From Fluviicoccus sp. (GTDB taxonomy: Bacteria; Pseudomonadota; Gammaproteobacteria; Pseudomonadales; Moraxellaceae), in contig NZ_JAUSMX010000015.1 of the NCBI RefSeq assembly GCF_030646115.1, forward strand, positions 248,001 through 312,000: 64,000 nt of DNA, in the 5' to 3' direction. The notes below the pieces were generated by a model. The model was not told the DNA's origin. It saw nothing but the letters and a program-made list of their open reading frames with translations, and made no database searches. The translations under genes and the position numbers were made by a program. Positions 36,040-45,985 of this stretch are shown here, piece after piece (position 1 is the first letter of the stretch; each line of letters opens with the position of its first letter).

Positions 36040-39000
36040 ATGTGGCTACCACAGCGCACAAGAGTGCTGATACTGTCAGCCCTCTTGCCATCTGTCGTCA
36101 GTTCAAGCGAACTGCCCTACCAGATCGCGGGTCCGACCGGACCCGCCAGTGGGGCATACCCGAACTTGCCGGATGTGCCGGCCATTTTCCGGAATGTCAC
36201 CGGAATCATTGAAGGTGAATTCAGCCGCCCCATTCTGCCGCCGTTGCGCCTTACCAGGGACGGGCGTCTGGGCGTGCACAGCCAGGCCTTCGACCATGTG
36301 CCGGCCCTGGCGCTGCTGCGACCGGAGACGGTCAAGACACCCTTTATCAACAGCGCCAGAGGCGCTACGCCGCTGGTGGACGCCAATAACCCCTATCTCA
36401 AGCTGGATCTGGCAAAACTGGGGGCACCTGATGGGTTTCAGCACGTGACACTGTGTGAGTCCGACCCCGAGGAAAAAGGCCAGCGCGCCAACCCTTATGC
36501 CTGCGGCCTGTCCGGGGCTGATGATTGCTATGATGTGACCCTGGTTGGCGGCATCAATGAGAAGTCGCTGCTTTCCATTCCCGAGCCCACCAATAACGGC
36601 ACCAATCCGAGCTCTTCAGTGGAAACATTGCTGAGCGCGCCATTGACCGTCCGTGTTTCCAATCCCAAGACATCCTGGGCCAAAATAGAGGAAGTCACCG
36701 TGCGCGGCGAGGGCATCCGGCGCAACGACAAGATGCTCTCCGCCCAGTTCGAGCATATCACCCCGGCGGACGGCCGCTTGCTGGTGGTGCGACTGGGCGG
36801 CCAGAAACTGACTTGGTTCAACGAGAACACCGGCGCCTACCAGACCACCGACAGCGTGGACACGGCCTACAGCGTGGCCCCGAAGAGCGCGAATGCCTGC
36901 GACGCAGGCAACTGGAAGAAGTTCTACCCGATTTCCCACGCGCCCTACCATGCCACCATGCGCGAACGCTACAAGTTCGCGGCCTACCCTTTCCGGGACC
37001 CGAAGGGAAATCTGATTCCTGACGGCGCCGATATCAAGGGAACCTATCCCTGGATTGATCACCAGGCCCGTGTCCTGGCCTTGTCCGTGTTCAATTCCCG
37101 CCTGAATGACCACAGCGGCAAATCCCGGTTTCCCACCCGTTGCGTAGTGGATGGCTGCACGGCGGCTGACCGCAAGGATGTCACCGACTCCGTCCATGAC
37201 ATCGGGATTGTGCTGACGGGTTTATGGACCCGGGGCAAGATGGTGGTGCTGGATGGCGTGATCAATGATATTGACTTCAAGCTCGGCCAGCAGGACAGGC
37301 AGCACTCCTATGCACAGCTGTATGCCCCCAACACGGGCAGGTTGGGCAATGAAACCGGGGAGGTCCGGATGGGCAGTACCCGCGGGGTCGGCAGCTACAA
37401 CACGCCCGTCGGCAGCGCCAACAACGGCTCCATTTTCGACTCCATGGAAGAGCGGCTGAACTACCTGCCCAACCTGCGCACGGTGAGCCCGCACGATGTG
37501 AGCTGGCTCGCCAGTACCGGACGTCAGACGGACGAAATTTCCTTTGACGACTATCTGCGCCCCAACGGCTTTATTGTCTCGGAAATGACAGGCGCCCTGG
37601 ACTTCGATGCCGGAAATTCCCACCAGATGCTGTATCACGACGGCTGGGACCTGAATACCCTGTCGTTCAGCGCGCCGGTCTACATGCAGAACAGCGCTAC
37701 AACCCTGCCAGAAGAATGGCATATTCCGACCCATGGCCAAGTGATCGGCGGCCGCCTGGAGCCAGCGGCGCTGGGGGGCTTGCGGGGCAAGGGCCTGTGG
37801 CTGAACGGGAACGGAGCGCGACTGATCTATGAGATCAAGCGGCAACCGCGGAATATCGATGCCTTCCCCTGGTACATGGGCCTGAACATTGAGCCCCGGC
37901 TGGCGGGCGGCGGCGAAGTCACACTGATCCGTTTCCCGGACAACACCTCGGTCAACCTGCTGAACCGCCAGTCGGTTGTCTACCGGAACGCCAGGGGCGA
38001 GGGCCTGAACTCGATACAACTGCCGTTCCCCCTGGCGAACAAGGCCTGGGCGCATCTGGGCATCCAGGTCTTTCCCGGCGGCCGCCGCGTGCAGTTCCTT
38101 CTCAACGGCTTCGTGCTGAATGAATGGACCGGCGCATCCAGCGCACCGGGCCTGTTCCGGCTGTTGCCCGGCCAACTGGTGGTGGGGGCGCCCGCCACGG
38201 CGCAACAGGGGGCATTCCAGGGATGGATCGACGATTTCAAGATCTTCTCGGAGCATTTCAACGCCGAGGAATCGTGCAACATGGCAAGCGGTACGCTCAT
38301 CGGCTTGCCGTCCCAGTACACCGGTGTCTGGCGCGGCAAGGCCGGAGCCTATCCGGCCTCCTCCCATGCCGCTGTCAGCCGGACCCTCCAGATGCACGGG
38401 AAGCAGACCTATCCGCAATATGCCTGCTACACCGACTACAGCGCGGACTATGCCGCCCACAAGTACAACCTGCCCGCGGGCTCCAGCAGTATCCGCGAAG
38501 CCATCATCTTCCCCGAGGGACCGCTCTATCACGACGCGCCGCGCCCCGACTCAGTCTATAACCCGTTCTGCCTGGGCTGTCACACGGCCGGGGGCGAGGG
38601 AGGTCTCGGCTTGAACGCACTGAAGTTCCGCGACATTCCGGGCAAACTGGATCCTCGTCGCCAACCCTCGCAGCCGCCCGCGCTGGTGTGGGGCAACTTC
38701 CCGGCCTCCTGGCTGGCCAACGCCCCCGCATGGCCCTTCAAAACGGGCGAAGGCGGCCTATTGATCGATGAACTCCTGCTGCCTTCCGCAAGCGGCCAGA
38801 AGGCCGAGGTCAAGGCGCTGGTCCTGGTCGACGCGCGGACGGGCCGTGACATCATGCCGCTGACAAACGGCATGGTCCTGAACCTGTCCGCGCTGGAAAC
38901 AGACCAGGTGAACATCCGCGCATCCTCCACGGGACTGACGCGACGCGTGACGTTTGTGCATAACGGCGCATCATCCTACCAGGAACCGCCGTTCGCGCTT

Positions 39001-41532
39001 TTCGGCACCAACAACAGCACGCCGGAGGCCGATTTTGCCGCCGGAACCCTGGCTGCCGGACCCCATACCCTGTCGGCCAAGTCCCTGAATGGCAGCGAAC
39101 TGGTGAATGTCACCTTCACCGTGACCGGATCGTCGGCGAACGTCAGTATCCCCGGCAAGACCGTGTACACGGAAATCCTGCACGAGCAGCGTAACCTGCT
39201 GAGTGCCTTTGTCCAGGAAGCGCGCGACTTCTTCGGCAGCATTGCCGATTTCTTCAACCGCATCGGCTCTTACATCGCCGCTCAGTTCGATTCCCTGCTG
39301 GCCAAGCCGCAAACGGTTGCCCTGGGCAACACCACGCCCGCGTTCAACACGGCGGGAAACGACCTGCAACTCTTCGTGGACTTCTCCGTGCTTGACAAGG
39401 ACCGGGGCATCGTTGAAATGCGGGGACGCGCCTATGGCTCCCATGGCAACACGCTGTTCGTGAACGGTTCCGCCGTGCCGGTTGCAGACAACAAATGGAC
39501 CTGGCGCGGCAACAACCTCGCCGTAAAGGAATACGCCCTCTCGGTCCGTAACGCCAACCAGGCCGAGGAAAAGACCTGGGTCTCGTTCAACGAAGCCAAG
39601 GTCCCCGCCGGCATTGTGGTGCGTCAGGACGCCCGGGCGCTCTCGGCCAGACTGGCATCCACCGTGGACCTGCAGCAAATCGCTGACGAGCTGGCCGCCA
39701 ATGCCGGCATCAACATCTACAGCAACAACCAGGGTTCCCTGAAAATCAAATCGATCAAGCTCGACAGACTCAGCCTGACCGGCTCCACCCGGAGCTTGCC
39801 GGACAGCGCGGTGAACGCGGTGATACCAACCGTGCTGAATGCGCCCAGAATCACGATCAACGCGGAAATGACAATCAAGGGCGACTGCCTTGTCTGGCCG
39901 GTGTGCTGGGGAACCCAGGTCTTCAACAACGACATTGTCTTCAACAACACCCGGGCAAATGTAGATTTTGCGCTGAAGGCCCCACCCGCCGACAAGAACC
40001 AGGTTTTCGCCGTGGGTGTGAACGTGGCGCTTGATCCGAACAGCTTTAGCCTCATCGACAATTCGGACATCAATCCCTGGACGGTGGTCGGACAGATCAG
40101 GCTGAAAATCCGCGAGGCGGCTTTCAACTGGCTCATCAATGAGCGTGTGAGCAAAGCCTTGGAAACCCAAGCCAACAAGCTGGCTGCCAAGGTCACGGAG
40201 GATTCACTGTTTTCACCGGGCTTCAATACCCCAATGGATACCTGGGCCGCCGACAACATCGGCAAGTTCATGCCGCTGTTGCCGGACGGACTCTTTGAAA
40301 CCTTCAAAGCCTTCCAGGCGGCGGGCCTCAGCCTGCAAATGCGGGTCACGGATGCCCGGACCAAGAACAATGACCTCCTGCTGGCGGTGGACGCCGTCGC
40401 CAAGAACTCCACGCTTGACGGCCGGGTGTTCTACGGGCAGCGCCTGACGGACGCCGAGCGCGTGAAGGCGCTGCAGCAAACCGCCGGTACGGTCTTCAAT
40501 GCCCGGGGAGACACCGACTACCTGCACCTTAACGGCCGGTTCAGCGGCTCGCTGCTGGCGGCGCTGACCCAGTCCAACATCTTCAATGAATCGACCATGC
40601 TGGACCTGACAAAGCTCATCGATCTGAAGGCGGTAAAAGATGCCGTGCAATCCGGTGCGGTTGGCAATGACCCGGGGTCGCGGCAGGCATTGAATGCCCT
40701 GCTGGCGAACCCGATCGCCAGCGTGAGCGCATCAGGCCAGAATACCGGTCTGAATGCACAGTTGCGGGTAGCCATCGCCGATGCGCCTTATCAACTGGAT
40801 TCCGGGAACATGAATGTCAATCGCGTACGGATAGATGACGTGGCGCTGACGCTGGAGTCGATCCCCACCTCGCGGGCGAGAATTGAAGGCCTGAAGCCCG
40901 CCACGCTGATGTCGGCGCGGCTGGGAGTGATTCTGAACGTGAGTGGCAATTCCGTGGCGATCGAAGCCATCCGGCTGCATGAACTGAACTCCCCCGGATT
41001 GGTCATGACGCCTGCTGCGTCCAACGCGTTTGTGCGGGCCTTGCTGAACCGGGCGTTGTCCGACCGCGCGCCGCGCGGCTTCCTGTTGGTCAAACGTCAG
41101 GGAACAAACCTTCTTGCCCCCTCCAGGATCAACGTAGCGCTGAACAAGCCAGCCTTCCAATCCTCGATAGCCTGGGGCGGCGACGCGTCCAGAGCCGTCG
41201 ATGGCAATACCGACGGCAATTATTGGAGCAATTCCACCACGCATACCAATGCGGACGCATCCAATTTCTGGGGTGTCAATCTGCAAGGAACTTATGAAGT
41301 GACGGGCGTTACCATCCATAACCGCAAGGATTGCTGCACCGAACGACTGGCCAACTTCACGGTTGAACTGTTTTACCAAGGGAAACGGCAGGCGATTCTC
41401 AATCACCCGTCCGGATTAGCCGGATCTTCGGTGAACATCGATATCAAGGCCTACAATGTCGATCAAGTCCGTGTATGGGGAGTCCCGGGAACCTATCTTT
41501 CCCTGGCGGAAGTGGAGGTCTGGGGACGTTGA
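36040..41532 (+). CDS. Giant secreted LamG/CxxCH protein with C-terminal fucolectin-type domain
   Basis: The product is 1830 aa from the ATG at 36040 (CGGAG 8 nt upstream) with signal peptide RTRVLILSALLPSVVSSS. Residues about 30-900 are paralogous to the 30663 product: PILPPLRLTRDGRLGV, DDCYDVTLVGG, AAYPFRDPKGNLIPDGADIKGTYPW, a LamG domain at about 578-770, and a heme-like CLGCH at 844-848. The middle 900-1690 is unique, with an amphipathic stretch (LLSAFVQEARDFFGSIADFFNRIGSYIAAQF). Residues 1698-1830 form an F5/8-type C/fucolectin domain (NVALNKPAFQSS, AVDGNTDGNYWS, NRKDCCTERLANFTVEL). It probably binds a fucose- or galactose-like glycan. Confidence 0.8.
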   Translation: MWLPQRTRVLILSALLPSVVSSSELPYQIAGPTGPASGAYPNLPDVPAIFRNVTGIIEGEFSRPILPPLRLTRDGRLGVHSQAFDHVPALALLRPETVKTPFINSARGATPLVDANNPYLKLDLAKLGAPDGFQHVTLCESDPEEKGQRANPYACGLSGADDCYDVTLVGGINEKSLLSIPEPTNNGTNPSSSVETLLSAPLTVRVSNPKTSWAKIEEVTVRGEGIRRNDKMLSAQFEHITPADGRLLVVRLGGQKLTWFNENTGAYQTTDSVDTAYSVAPKSANACDAGNWKKFYPISHAPYHATMRERYKFAAYPFRDPKGNLIPDGADIKGTYPWIDHQARVLALSVFNSRLNDHSGKSRFPTRCVVDGCTAADRKDVTDSVHDIGIVLTGLWTRGKMVVLDGVINDIDFKLGQQDRQHSYAQLYAPNTGRLGNETGEVRMGSTRGVGSYNTPVGSANNGSIFDSMEERLNYLPNLRTVSPHDVSWLASTGRQTDEISFDDYLRPNGFIVSEMTGALDFDAGNSHQMLYHDGWDLNTLSFSAPVYMQNSATTLPEEWHIPTHGQVIGGRLEPAALGGLRGKGLWLNGNGARLIYEIKRQPRNIDAFPWYMGLNIEPRLAGGGEVTLIRFPDNTSVNLLNRQSVVYRNARGEGLNSIQLPFPLANKAWAHLGIQVFPGGRRVQFLLNGFVLNEWTGASSAPGLFRLLPGQLVVGAPATAQQGAFQGWIDDFKIFSEHFNAEESCNMASGTLIGLPSQYTGVWRGKAGAYPASSHAAVSRTLQMHGKQTYPQYACYTDYSADYAAHKYNLPAGSSSIREAIIFPEGPLYHDAPRPDSVYNPFCLGCHTAGGEGGLGLNALKFRDIPGKLDPRRQPSQPPALVWGNFPASWLANAPAWPFKTGEGGLLIDELLLPSASGQKAEVKALVLVDARTGRDIMPLTNGMVLNLSALETDQVNIRASSTGLTRRVTFVHNGASSYQEPPFALFGTNNSTPEADFAAGTLAAGPHTLSAKSLNGSELVNVTFTVTGSSANVSIPGKTVYTEILHEQRNLLSAFVQEARDFFGSIADFFNRIGSYIAAQFDSLLAKPQTVALGNTTPAFNTAGNDLQLFVDFSVLDKDRGIVEMRGRAYGSHGNTLFVNGSAVPVADNKWTWRGNNLAVKEYALSVRNANQAEEKTWVSFNEAKVPAGIVVRQDARALSARLASTVDLQQIADELAANAGINIYSNNQGSLKIKSIKLDRLSLTGSTRSLPDSAVNAVIPTVLNAPRITINAEMTIKGDCLVWPVCWGTQVFNNDIVFNNTRANVDFALKAPPADKNQVFAVGVNVALDPNSFSLIDNSDINPWTVVGQIRLKIREAAFNWLINERVSKALETQANKLAAKVTEDSLFSPGFNTPMDTWAADNIGKFMPLLPDGLFETFKAFQAAGLSLQMRVTDARTKNNDLLLAVDAVAKNSTLDGRVFYGQRLTDAERVKALQQTAGTVFNARGDTDYLHLNGRFSGSLLAALTQSNIFNESTMLDLTKLIDLKAVKDAVQSGAVGNDPGSRQALNALLANPIASVSASGQNTGLNAQLRVAIADAPYQLDSGNMNVNRVRIDDVALTLESIPTSRARIEGLKPATLMSARLGVILNVSGNSVAIEAIRLHELNSPGLVMTPAASNAFVRALLNRALSDRAPRGFLLVKRQGTNLLAPSRINVALNKPAFQSSIAWGGDASRAVDGNTDGNYWSNSTTHTNADASNFWGVNLQGTYEVTGVTIHNRKDCCTERLANFTVELFYQGKRQAILNHPSGLAGSSVNIDIKAYNVDQVRVWGVPGTYLSLAEVEVWGR

Positions 41533-41591
41533 GGAAACCTTTAACGGCTTGCCGTGTCATGTCACATTGACTGGCAAGTCGTTGATGTTGG

Positions 41592-41618
41592 AAAAACCCA
41601 AGCCTGGCTTGGGTTTTT
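41592..41618. terminator. Bidirectional intrinsic terminator
   Basis: AAAAACCCAAG and CTTGGGTTTTT pair around a CCTGG loop, with T-runs on both strands. It lies between the convergent giant-protein gene and the AraC gene at 41745, so it can terminate both. Confidence 0.85.
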
Positions 41619-41744
41619 TCTTGATACCGGCACGGCAGGCTGATAACCAATCCACCAATGCGGGCGCGGTGTCCAAGCCGCGCTTAAGCCGTTGCCGCGC
41701 CATCAGACCTGGAACCGCGTCAGCCACCCAGAAGCGCCCGGTCT

Positions 41745-42758
41745 TCAGGTAAGCCGTTGACGGTACAGGCCCGGCGTTTCCCCCATCCAACGCTGAAAGG
41801 CCCGCGTGAACGCCGTGACGTTGGCATAGCCCAGTCGGGAAGCGATAAAGGCCAGACTCAGGTCACGACGCCTCAACAGAAATACTGCCTGCTTGAGTCT
41901 TTCCTCGGCCAGCAATTGCCGGAAGGTCAAGCCCTCGGCGGCCAGTTGCCGTTGCATGTTGCGCACGGACATATGCAGCTTCTCGGCCACATGATCAATA
42001 GGCGCGAATCCCAGCACTTCGTCATGCAGCAGCTCACGCACCGCATGGGAAAATCCAGTTTGGCCCACCAAGGCGCGCAGGTTGTTCTTGCATTGCTCAC
42101 GTGCCAATCGTGCTGCCAGCGGGTCTGCCATCAACAGGGGAAAATCGAGATAACTCGCGGGGAACACCATGCAGGGCTTCTTTTGACCAAAGCGCACATC
42201 TCCCGGCAGCAGATGCGCAAATCGGGAAAAATACGCCGGCTCGGCGAAAGGCACCTCCGCGGTTCCCACCAGGCTCAGCCCGGTGACCGCCTTACCCATC
42301 ATGGCAAAGCCCAGCATCAGACTGCAGCATGCGACCTCCTGTTGCATGGGGTTGGGCCAGTCCTGTTCGAAATAGAGGCGCGCTGTATCGCCCTCCACGA
42401 CCAGCCGTATCGCCAGCACACTGGACTGCAACAGGATGTATTGCTGGGCTACTTCCAGGGCCTCCCGGACATTCCGGCACACCATGGCCGCAAAACCAAT
42501 CAGGCCATGGCAGGTAACGGTCATCTGGAGGCCGAGGTGGAAGCCAAGCCCGGGCTCGCCGGTGAGTTGCAGGGCGCGATTCACCAAGGCGACAAAGACG
42601 CCATAGTCCACCTGCCACAAGGGATCCAGCAGCCGCTCCGGATCAATGCCGCTTCCCTCCAGCAAGCGCTCGGCGCTGATGTCCCAGCGCGCCACCACGG
42701 CCGCCAGGCTGCTGACATAGGCTCCAAAGATGGTCGGTCGGGCATGGGAACGATTCAT
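41745..42758 (-). CDS. AraC-family regulator (Arabinose_bd-type N-terminus)
   Basis: This is a regulator of about 337 aa. The N-terminal domain is of the PF12625 type (WQVDYGVFVALVNRALQLTGEPGLGFHLGLQMTVTCHGLIGFAAM), as in OruR and related regulators. The C-terminal AraC helix-turn-helix pair contains VAEKLHMSVRNMQRQLAAEGLTFRQLLAEERLKQA and LSLAFIASRLGYANVTAFTRAFQRWMGETPGLYRQ. The track start at 42770 is a TTG; the ATG at 42758 is preferred. It is divergent from the metal-dependent hydrolase gene at 42855, its most likely target. Confidence 0.92.
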   Translation of the reverse strand: MNRSHARPTIFGAYVSSLAAVVARWDISAERLLEGSGIDPERLLDPLWQVDYGVFVALVNRALQLTGEPGLGFHLGLQMTVTCHGLIGFAAMVCRNVREALEVAQQYILLQSSVLAIRLVVEGDTARLYFEQDWPNPMQQEVACCSLMLGFAMMGKAVTGLSLVGTAEVPFAEPAYFSRFAHLLPGDVRFGQKKPCMVFPASYLDFPLLMADPLAARLAREQCKNNLRALVGQTGFSHAVRELLHDEVLGFAPIDHVAEKLHMSVRNMQRQLAAEGLTFRQLLAEERLKQAVFLLRRRDLSLAFIASRLGYANVTAFTRAFQRWMGETPGLYRQRLT

Positions 42759-42854
42759 GGCGCGTCGCAAAATGGTAAGAGGCTGGCGTGATTTGTGGAA
42801 TGTGACGCTGGATAATGGCTATGTCGACGACCCGTCATCCCGTGAGCGTGCCCC

Positions 42855-43760
42855 ATGACTGCCACCACTGCCAGCCCCTTATCCAGCCGCCAGACCGCCG
42901 GAGCCAGGGCCAATATCCCGCCGCGCCGCATGAACTTCGACTTCACCGGAGGAGTACGCTTCGGCTATGCCGGTGACGCCTACATGACCACTTTCTGGGG
43001 GGCCTTTTCCGCCCTGTTCCCGAAAGGGGAATCCTTCTTTGTGGAGTCGGTTCGCCACTACCGCAACCGGATCACAGACCCGCTGCTGAAGGCGCAAATC
43101 TCGGGCTTCATCGGCCAGGAAGCGATGCACAGCAAGGAGCACGTGGCGTTGAACGCCTGGTTCCAGAGTTACGGCTATCCCATGGACAAGCTGGATCGCG
43201 ATATCGGCTACCTGCTGGGCTTCCTGCAGAAGACCATGCCCCACAAAAGGCAGCTCGCGGTCACCGTCTGCCTGGAGCACTACACGGCCATCATCGCAGA
43301 ATACTGTCTCAAGGCCGACCATATGCACCGCATGACCGATCCGCACCTGCTACAGATCTGGCTTTGGCACGCGCTGGAAGAAAACGAGCACAAGACCGTG
43401 GCCTTCGATGTCTACGAACAAGTGGGAGGGGGCTATGCGCTGCGGACATTCACCATGATGTCCACCACCGCAACCCTGGCCCTGATCTTCCTCTGGTTCC
43501 ATGCGCGTTTGCTGGCACACGATGGCCGGCTGTTCTCGCTGCGCAAGAACTGGCCGGGCATCAAGCATTTCTGGGGGCGCGGCGGCATGATTCCCAGCAT
43601 CGTGCCCCAATTGCTCGATTTCTTTAAGCCGGGCTTCCACCCCAGCCAGCACGACACCGAGGCCCTGCTGGAGGAATGGCGCGAGAAGCTCTTTGGCAGC
43701 CAGGGCATCCTGAAGGAGCAGTGGCAAAAGCCGGGAATCGTTTCCAAGCCGATGCCCTGA
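42855..43760 (+). CDS. Predicted metal-dependent hydrolase (PF10118-type)
   Basis: The 301-aa protein matches the predicted metal-dependent hydrolase family with a ferritin-like helical core. Carboxylate/His motifs are FIGQEAMHSKEHVAL, CLEHYTAIIAEY and LWHALEENEHKTVAFDVY, which look like a di-iron ligand set. A hydrophobic segment, TMMSTTATLALIFLWFHARLL, may attach it to the membrane. It is divergent from an AraC regulator with a 96-bp gap. The reaction is unknown for the family. Confidence 0.85.
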   Translation: MTATTASPLSSRQTAGARANIPPRRMNFDFTGGVRFGYAGDAYMTTFWGAFSALFPKGESFFVESVRHYRNRITDPLLKAQISGFIGQEAMHSKEHVALNAWFQSYGYPMDKLDRDIGYLLGFLQKTMPHKRQLAVTVCLEHYTAIIAEYCLKADHMHRMTDPHLLQIWLWHALEENEHKTVAFDVYEQVGGGYALRTFTMMSTTATLALIFLWFHARLLAHDGRLFSLRKNWPGIKHFWGRGGMIPSIVPQLLDFFKPGFHPSQHDTEALLEEWREKLFGSQGILKEQWQKPGIVSKPMP

Positions 43761-43914
43761 TTTCCGGAAGCAACCGGCTGGCCGAACGGTGGCATCATGT
43801 CTGTCCCGCAGCATCAGGCACGGCAGTGTTGACAACACGCCGTCGAACCCGATGGATGCCCTGCCCCACTTCTACTGCGGCTCCCGCAAGACCGGCATAG
43901 ACCAATCTCCACCA

Positions 43915-44568
43915 TCACTTGATCGTGATCTGAAAATTGCAGGGTTGCCTGTCTTGCGCCAGGGTTCTGGACCTGAAAAAAACCACATCGGACTTTCGGC
44001 TGTTTGAGAACAGAACATCGGACTCACACAGAATCGGCATCAAGTGGCTGACATTGAGCCCTTCGGCGTAATCATTGAAGTAGCAGCGGGTAACGGTAAG
44101 TGAAAATCCGTTTTCCCTGACCTCCAGCTTACCGACGGTATTGTAAAACCGGCGGGTCAGTCGCTCAAAAAACCTGGCTTTCTTCAAGGGGCTGCTTCTA
44201 GAAAAGCGTTCGCGGTCCAGCCTGGGAATGGACTTGCCGAGAACGGCCAGCGCCACGCCCAGCGTCACTTCGCGAACGATATGGTACCGTTGTTCCCGAT
44301 CGAAACCCCGCTTCCCCAGCACCCGGTCCAGAACAATTATGGGCGCCATTTGCCGCTGACTGAGAGACTGCTTGAGATTGGGAGGGGACAGCCGGTTCAG
44401 CTCGTCAAAGGGATTGCGGAGCAGCAGCTCCCGCTGACAGTACAGCGCCACGCCCAGCGCCGACCGCCAGCCCAGTTCCCTGGCCAGCAGCTGCATGGCG
44501 AGGGGATGACCGGTTGTCAGATCAAAGGCCAGCAGCGCCAGCCTTGCGGAGAGTTCTTGTCTGTTCAA
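43915..44568 (-). CDS. ATC-hydrolase-like (L-2-amino-thiazoline-4-carboxylate) family protein
   Basis: The C-terminal half of this 217-aa protein, FSLTVTRCYFNDYAEGLNVSHLMPILCESDVLF followed by RSRTLAQDRQPCNFQI, resembles the L-2-amino-thiazoline-4-carboxylic acid hydrolase family. Family members have paired Cys residues at these sites. The N-terminal half is helical and unassigned. It starts by a 4-bp overlap with the stop of the secreted-protein gene upstream, so the two are co-translated. The thiazoline role is not implied by context; many members are uncharacterised. Confidence 0.6.
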   Translation of the reverse strand: MNRQELSARLALLAFDLTTGHPLAMQLLARELGWRSALGVALYCQRELLLRNPFDELNRLSPPNLKQSLSQRQMAPIIVLDRVLGKRGFDREQRYHIVREVTLGVALAVLGKSIPRLDRERFSRSSPLKKARFFERLTRRFYNTVGKLEVRENGFSLTVTRCYFNDYAEGLNVSHLMPILCESDVLFSNSRKSDVVFFRSRTLAQDRQPCNFQITIK

Positions 44569-45845
44569 GGGATGCTCACGGAATCAATATCCTGATGTCG
44601 ACCCAGAGGCCCGCCTTCGTAGCACTTCTTCCAATATGAAAACCAGGGGGCGGCCGGCGAGCTGTTGATGCACAGGCTCCCCCTGGCGACTCCAGGGGTG
44701 ACACTCAACGCATTCTTGAACGTGACCACCCGGGTGGTGAGCGATGCGTCCACGTTGGAATTCACGACATTGGGAGGCGACCAGATGCCCGCCCGTGAGA
44801 TAAGCTGATTACCCCCCGAAGGATTCCCCGCATGGAATGCCAACGATGTGATGTACCTGCCAACATGCTCGGTGTCATACACAACAAGATCCCACCAGTT
44901 TGAAACTTTCGGCAGGTTCTGCAACTTGAACGACAGCCCGGTGATGACTGTCGCTGACTTACCGGCGTCCCCAATTACGTCTGCAATGGGGAACAGTTGC
45001 CCGGGAATGGCGTCATACAGGCGTCGCCGGGTGGTATTCAGCTGCTCACCGGTTGCGGAGATGGACCATGAGGCGCCCGAATAGACCGCCAGATTGACCT
45101 TGATGTCATAATCAAGCCGGTGGTTCAGCGGTTTCGTTACACCGATACCAGAATCGCCAAGCTCGATGCCACCCTTTCCGGGTGTCCAGGCGCGGTCATA
45201 ATCCACATTCAAAAAGCAACTGGGGCCGCGGTTGTTTTGCTGGAAACCTCTGGCATCGCATTCCGCAATGCTGATCCTGAAGTTGATGGGCCACGCACCA
45301 TCCGAATTACACGGCTGGCCGGGCGGCTGCTTGTTGGGTTCGCACTTTGTGGCAACATCGATCCCCTGCAAACCGACCACCAAGGTTCGTGATGGGTCGA
45401 TGCTCAGATCCGGTGGCAGGTCCACCTTAACCCGCATACGACTCTGCGCGGCGGGATTGGCACTCTGATCGATCGTGTCCGTCCACTTTATTTGAGCCAT
45501 AGTCGTCCAGCGAGAAATGCCACTGCTTCCCCGTATCGTGCTGTAAAACAAGGCCGGCTTCATGAAGTTTCCATCCACGCCGGTTTTTTGCCCCATCCTG
45601 GCGATGGAGGAATAACCATCACTCTCGATAAAAGACCGCAACAGGGAGACCCTATGATTAATCGGCACCCCAAGGATTTCGCGCTTCCAGGTATGGTCAA
45701 AGCCTTGCCAAATAGGAAAATGCGACGCGGCGGCGGATTGCCATTCCCTTGCATAGTAAGAATCGGGACTGGTGGTCAAATCCGCGCGGACCCCCAACGG
45801 GGTCAACAGCAATAAGGCGGGTGTCAACAACTTGGCCAGTTTCAT
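44565..45845 (-). CDS. Secreted protein of unknown function
   Basis: This 426-aa protein has a clear signal peptide (KLAKLLTPALLLLTPLGVRA). The mature part is rich in Gly, Ser and aromatic residues, with several Cys (CEPNKQPPGQPC, CDARGF, CFLNVDYD, CINSS, KKCYEGG) that probably form disulfides. I recognise no domain. It overlaps the ATC-hydrolase-like gene by 4 bp. Confidence 0.7.
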   Translation of the reverse strand: MKLAKLLTPALLLLTPLGVRADLTTSPDSYYAREWQSAAASHFPIWQGFDHTWKREILGVPINHRVSLLRSFIESDGYSSIARMGQKTGVDGNFMKPALFYSTIRGSSGISRWTTMAQIKWTDTIDQSANPAAQSRMRVKVDLPPDLSIDPSRTLVVGLQGIDVATKCEPNKQPPGQPCNSDGAWPINFRISIAECDARGFQQNNRGPSCFLNVDYDRAWTPGKGGIELGDSGIGVTKPLNHRLDYDIKVNLAVYSGASWSISATGEQLNTTRRRLYDAIPGQLFPIADVIGDAGKSATVITGLSFKLQNLPKVSNWWDLVVYDTEHVGRYITSLAFHAGNPSGGNQLISRAGIWSPPNVVNSNVDASLTTRVVTFKNALSVTPGVARGSLCINSSPAAPWFSYWKKCYEGGPLGRHQDIDSVSIP

Positions 45846-45940
45846 GATGTCAGTTCCACACTTGGTCCGGATGGAGAAATTGTGTTGTTGTCAGGGAAAT
45901 GCCGCAGCTTCAGGCGCCTGATGCAACAGTCCCTAGTGGA

Positions 45941-45985
45941 AAAAGGCGGCGGCTCTTTCGGCAATGATGACGACAGAGCCGCCGC
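45941..45985 (-). terminator. Intrinsic terminator, minus strand
   Basis: GCGGCGGCTCT and AGAGCCGCCGC pair across an 18-nt loop. On the minus strand the stem is followed by CCTTTTTCC. It would end transcription from the gene at 46252-46785. The rest of the gene-free stretch 45846-46251 shows nothing else I can support. Confidence 0.6.

Noticed and set aside
37222-38532. 436-aa minus-strand ORF inside the 1830-aa gene
   Set aside because: It is shadow of the LamG region of the real plus-strand gene, without start signals or domains.
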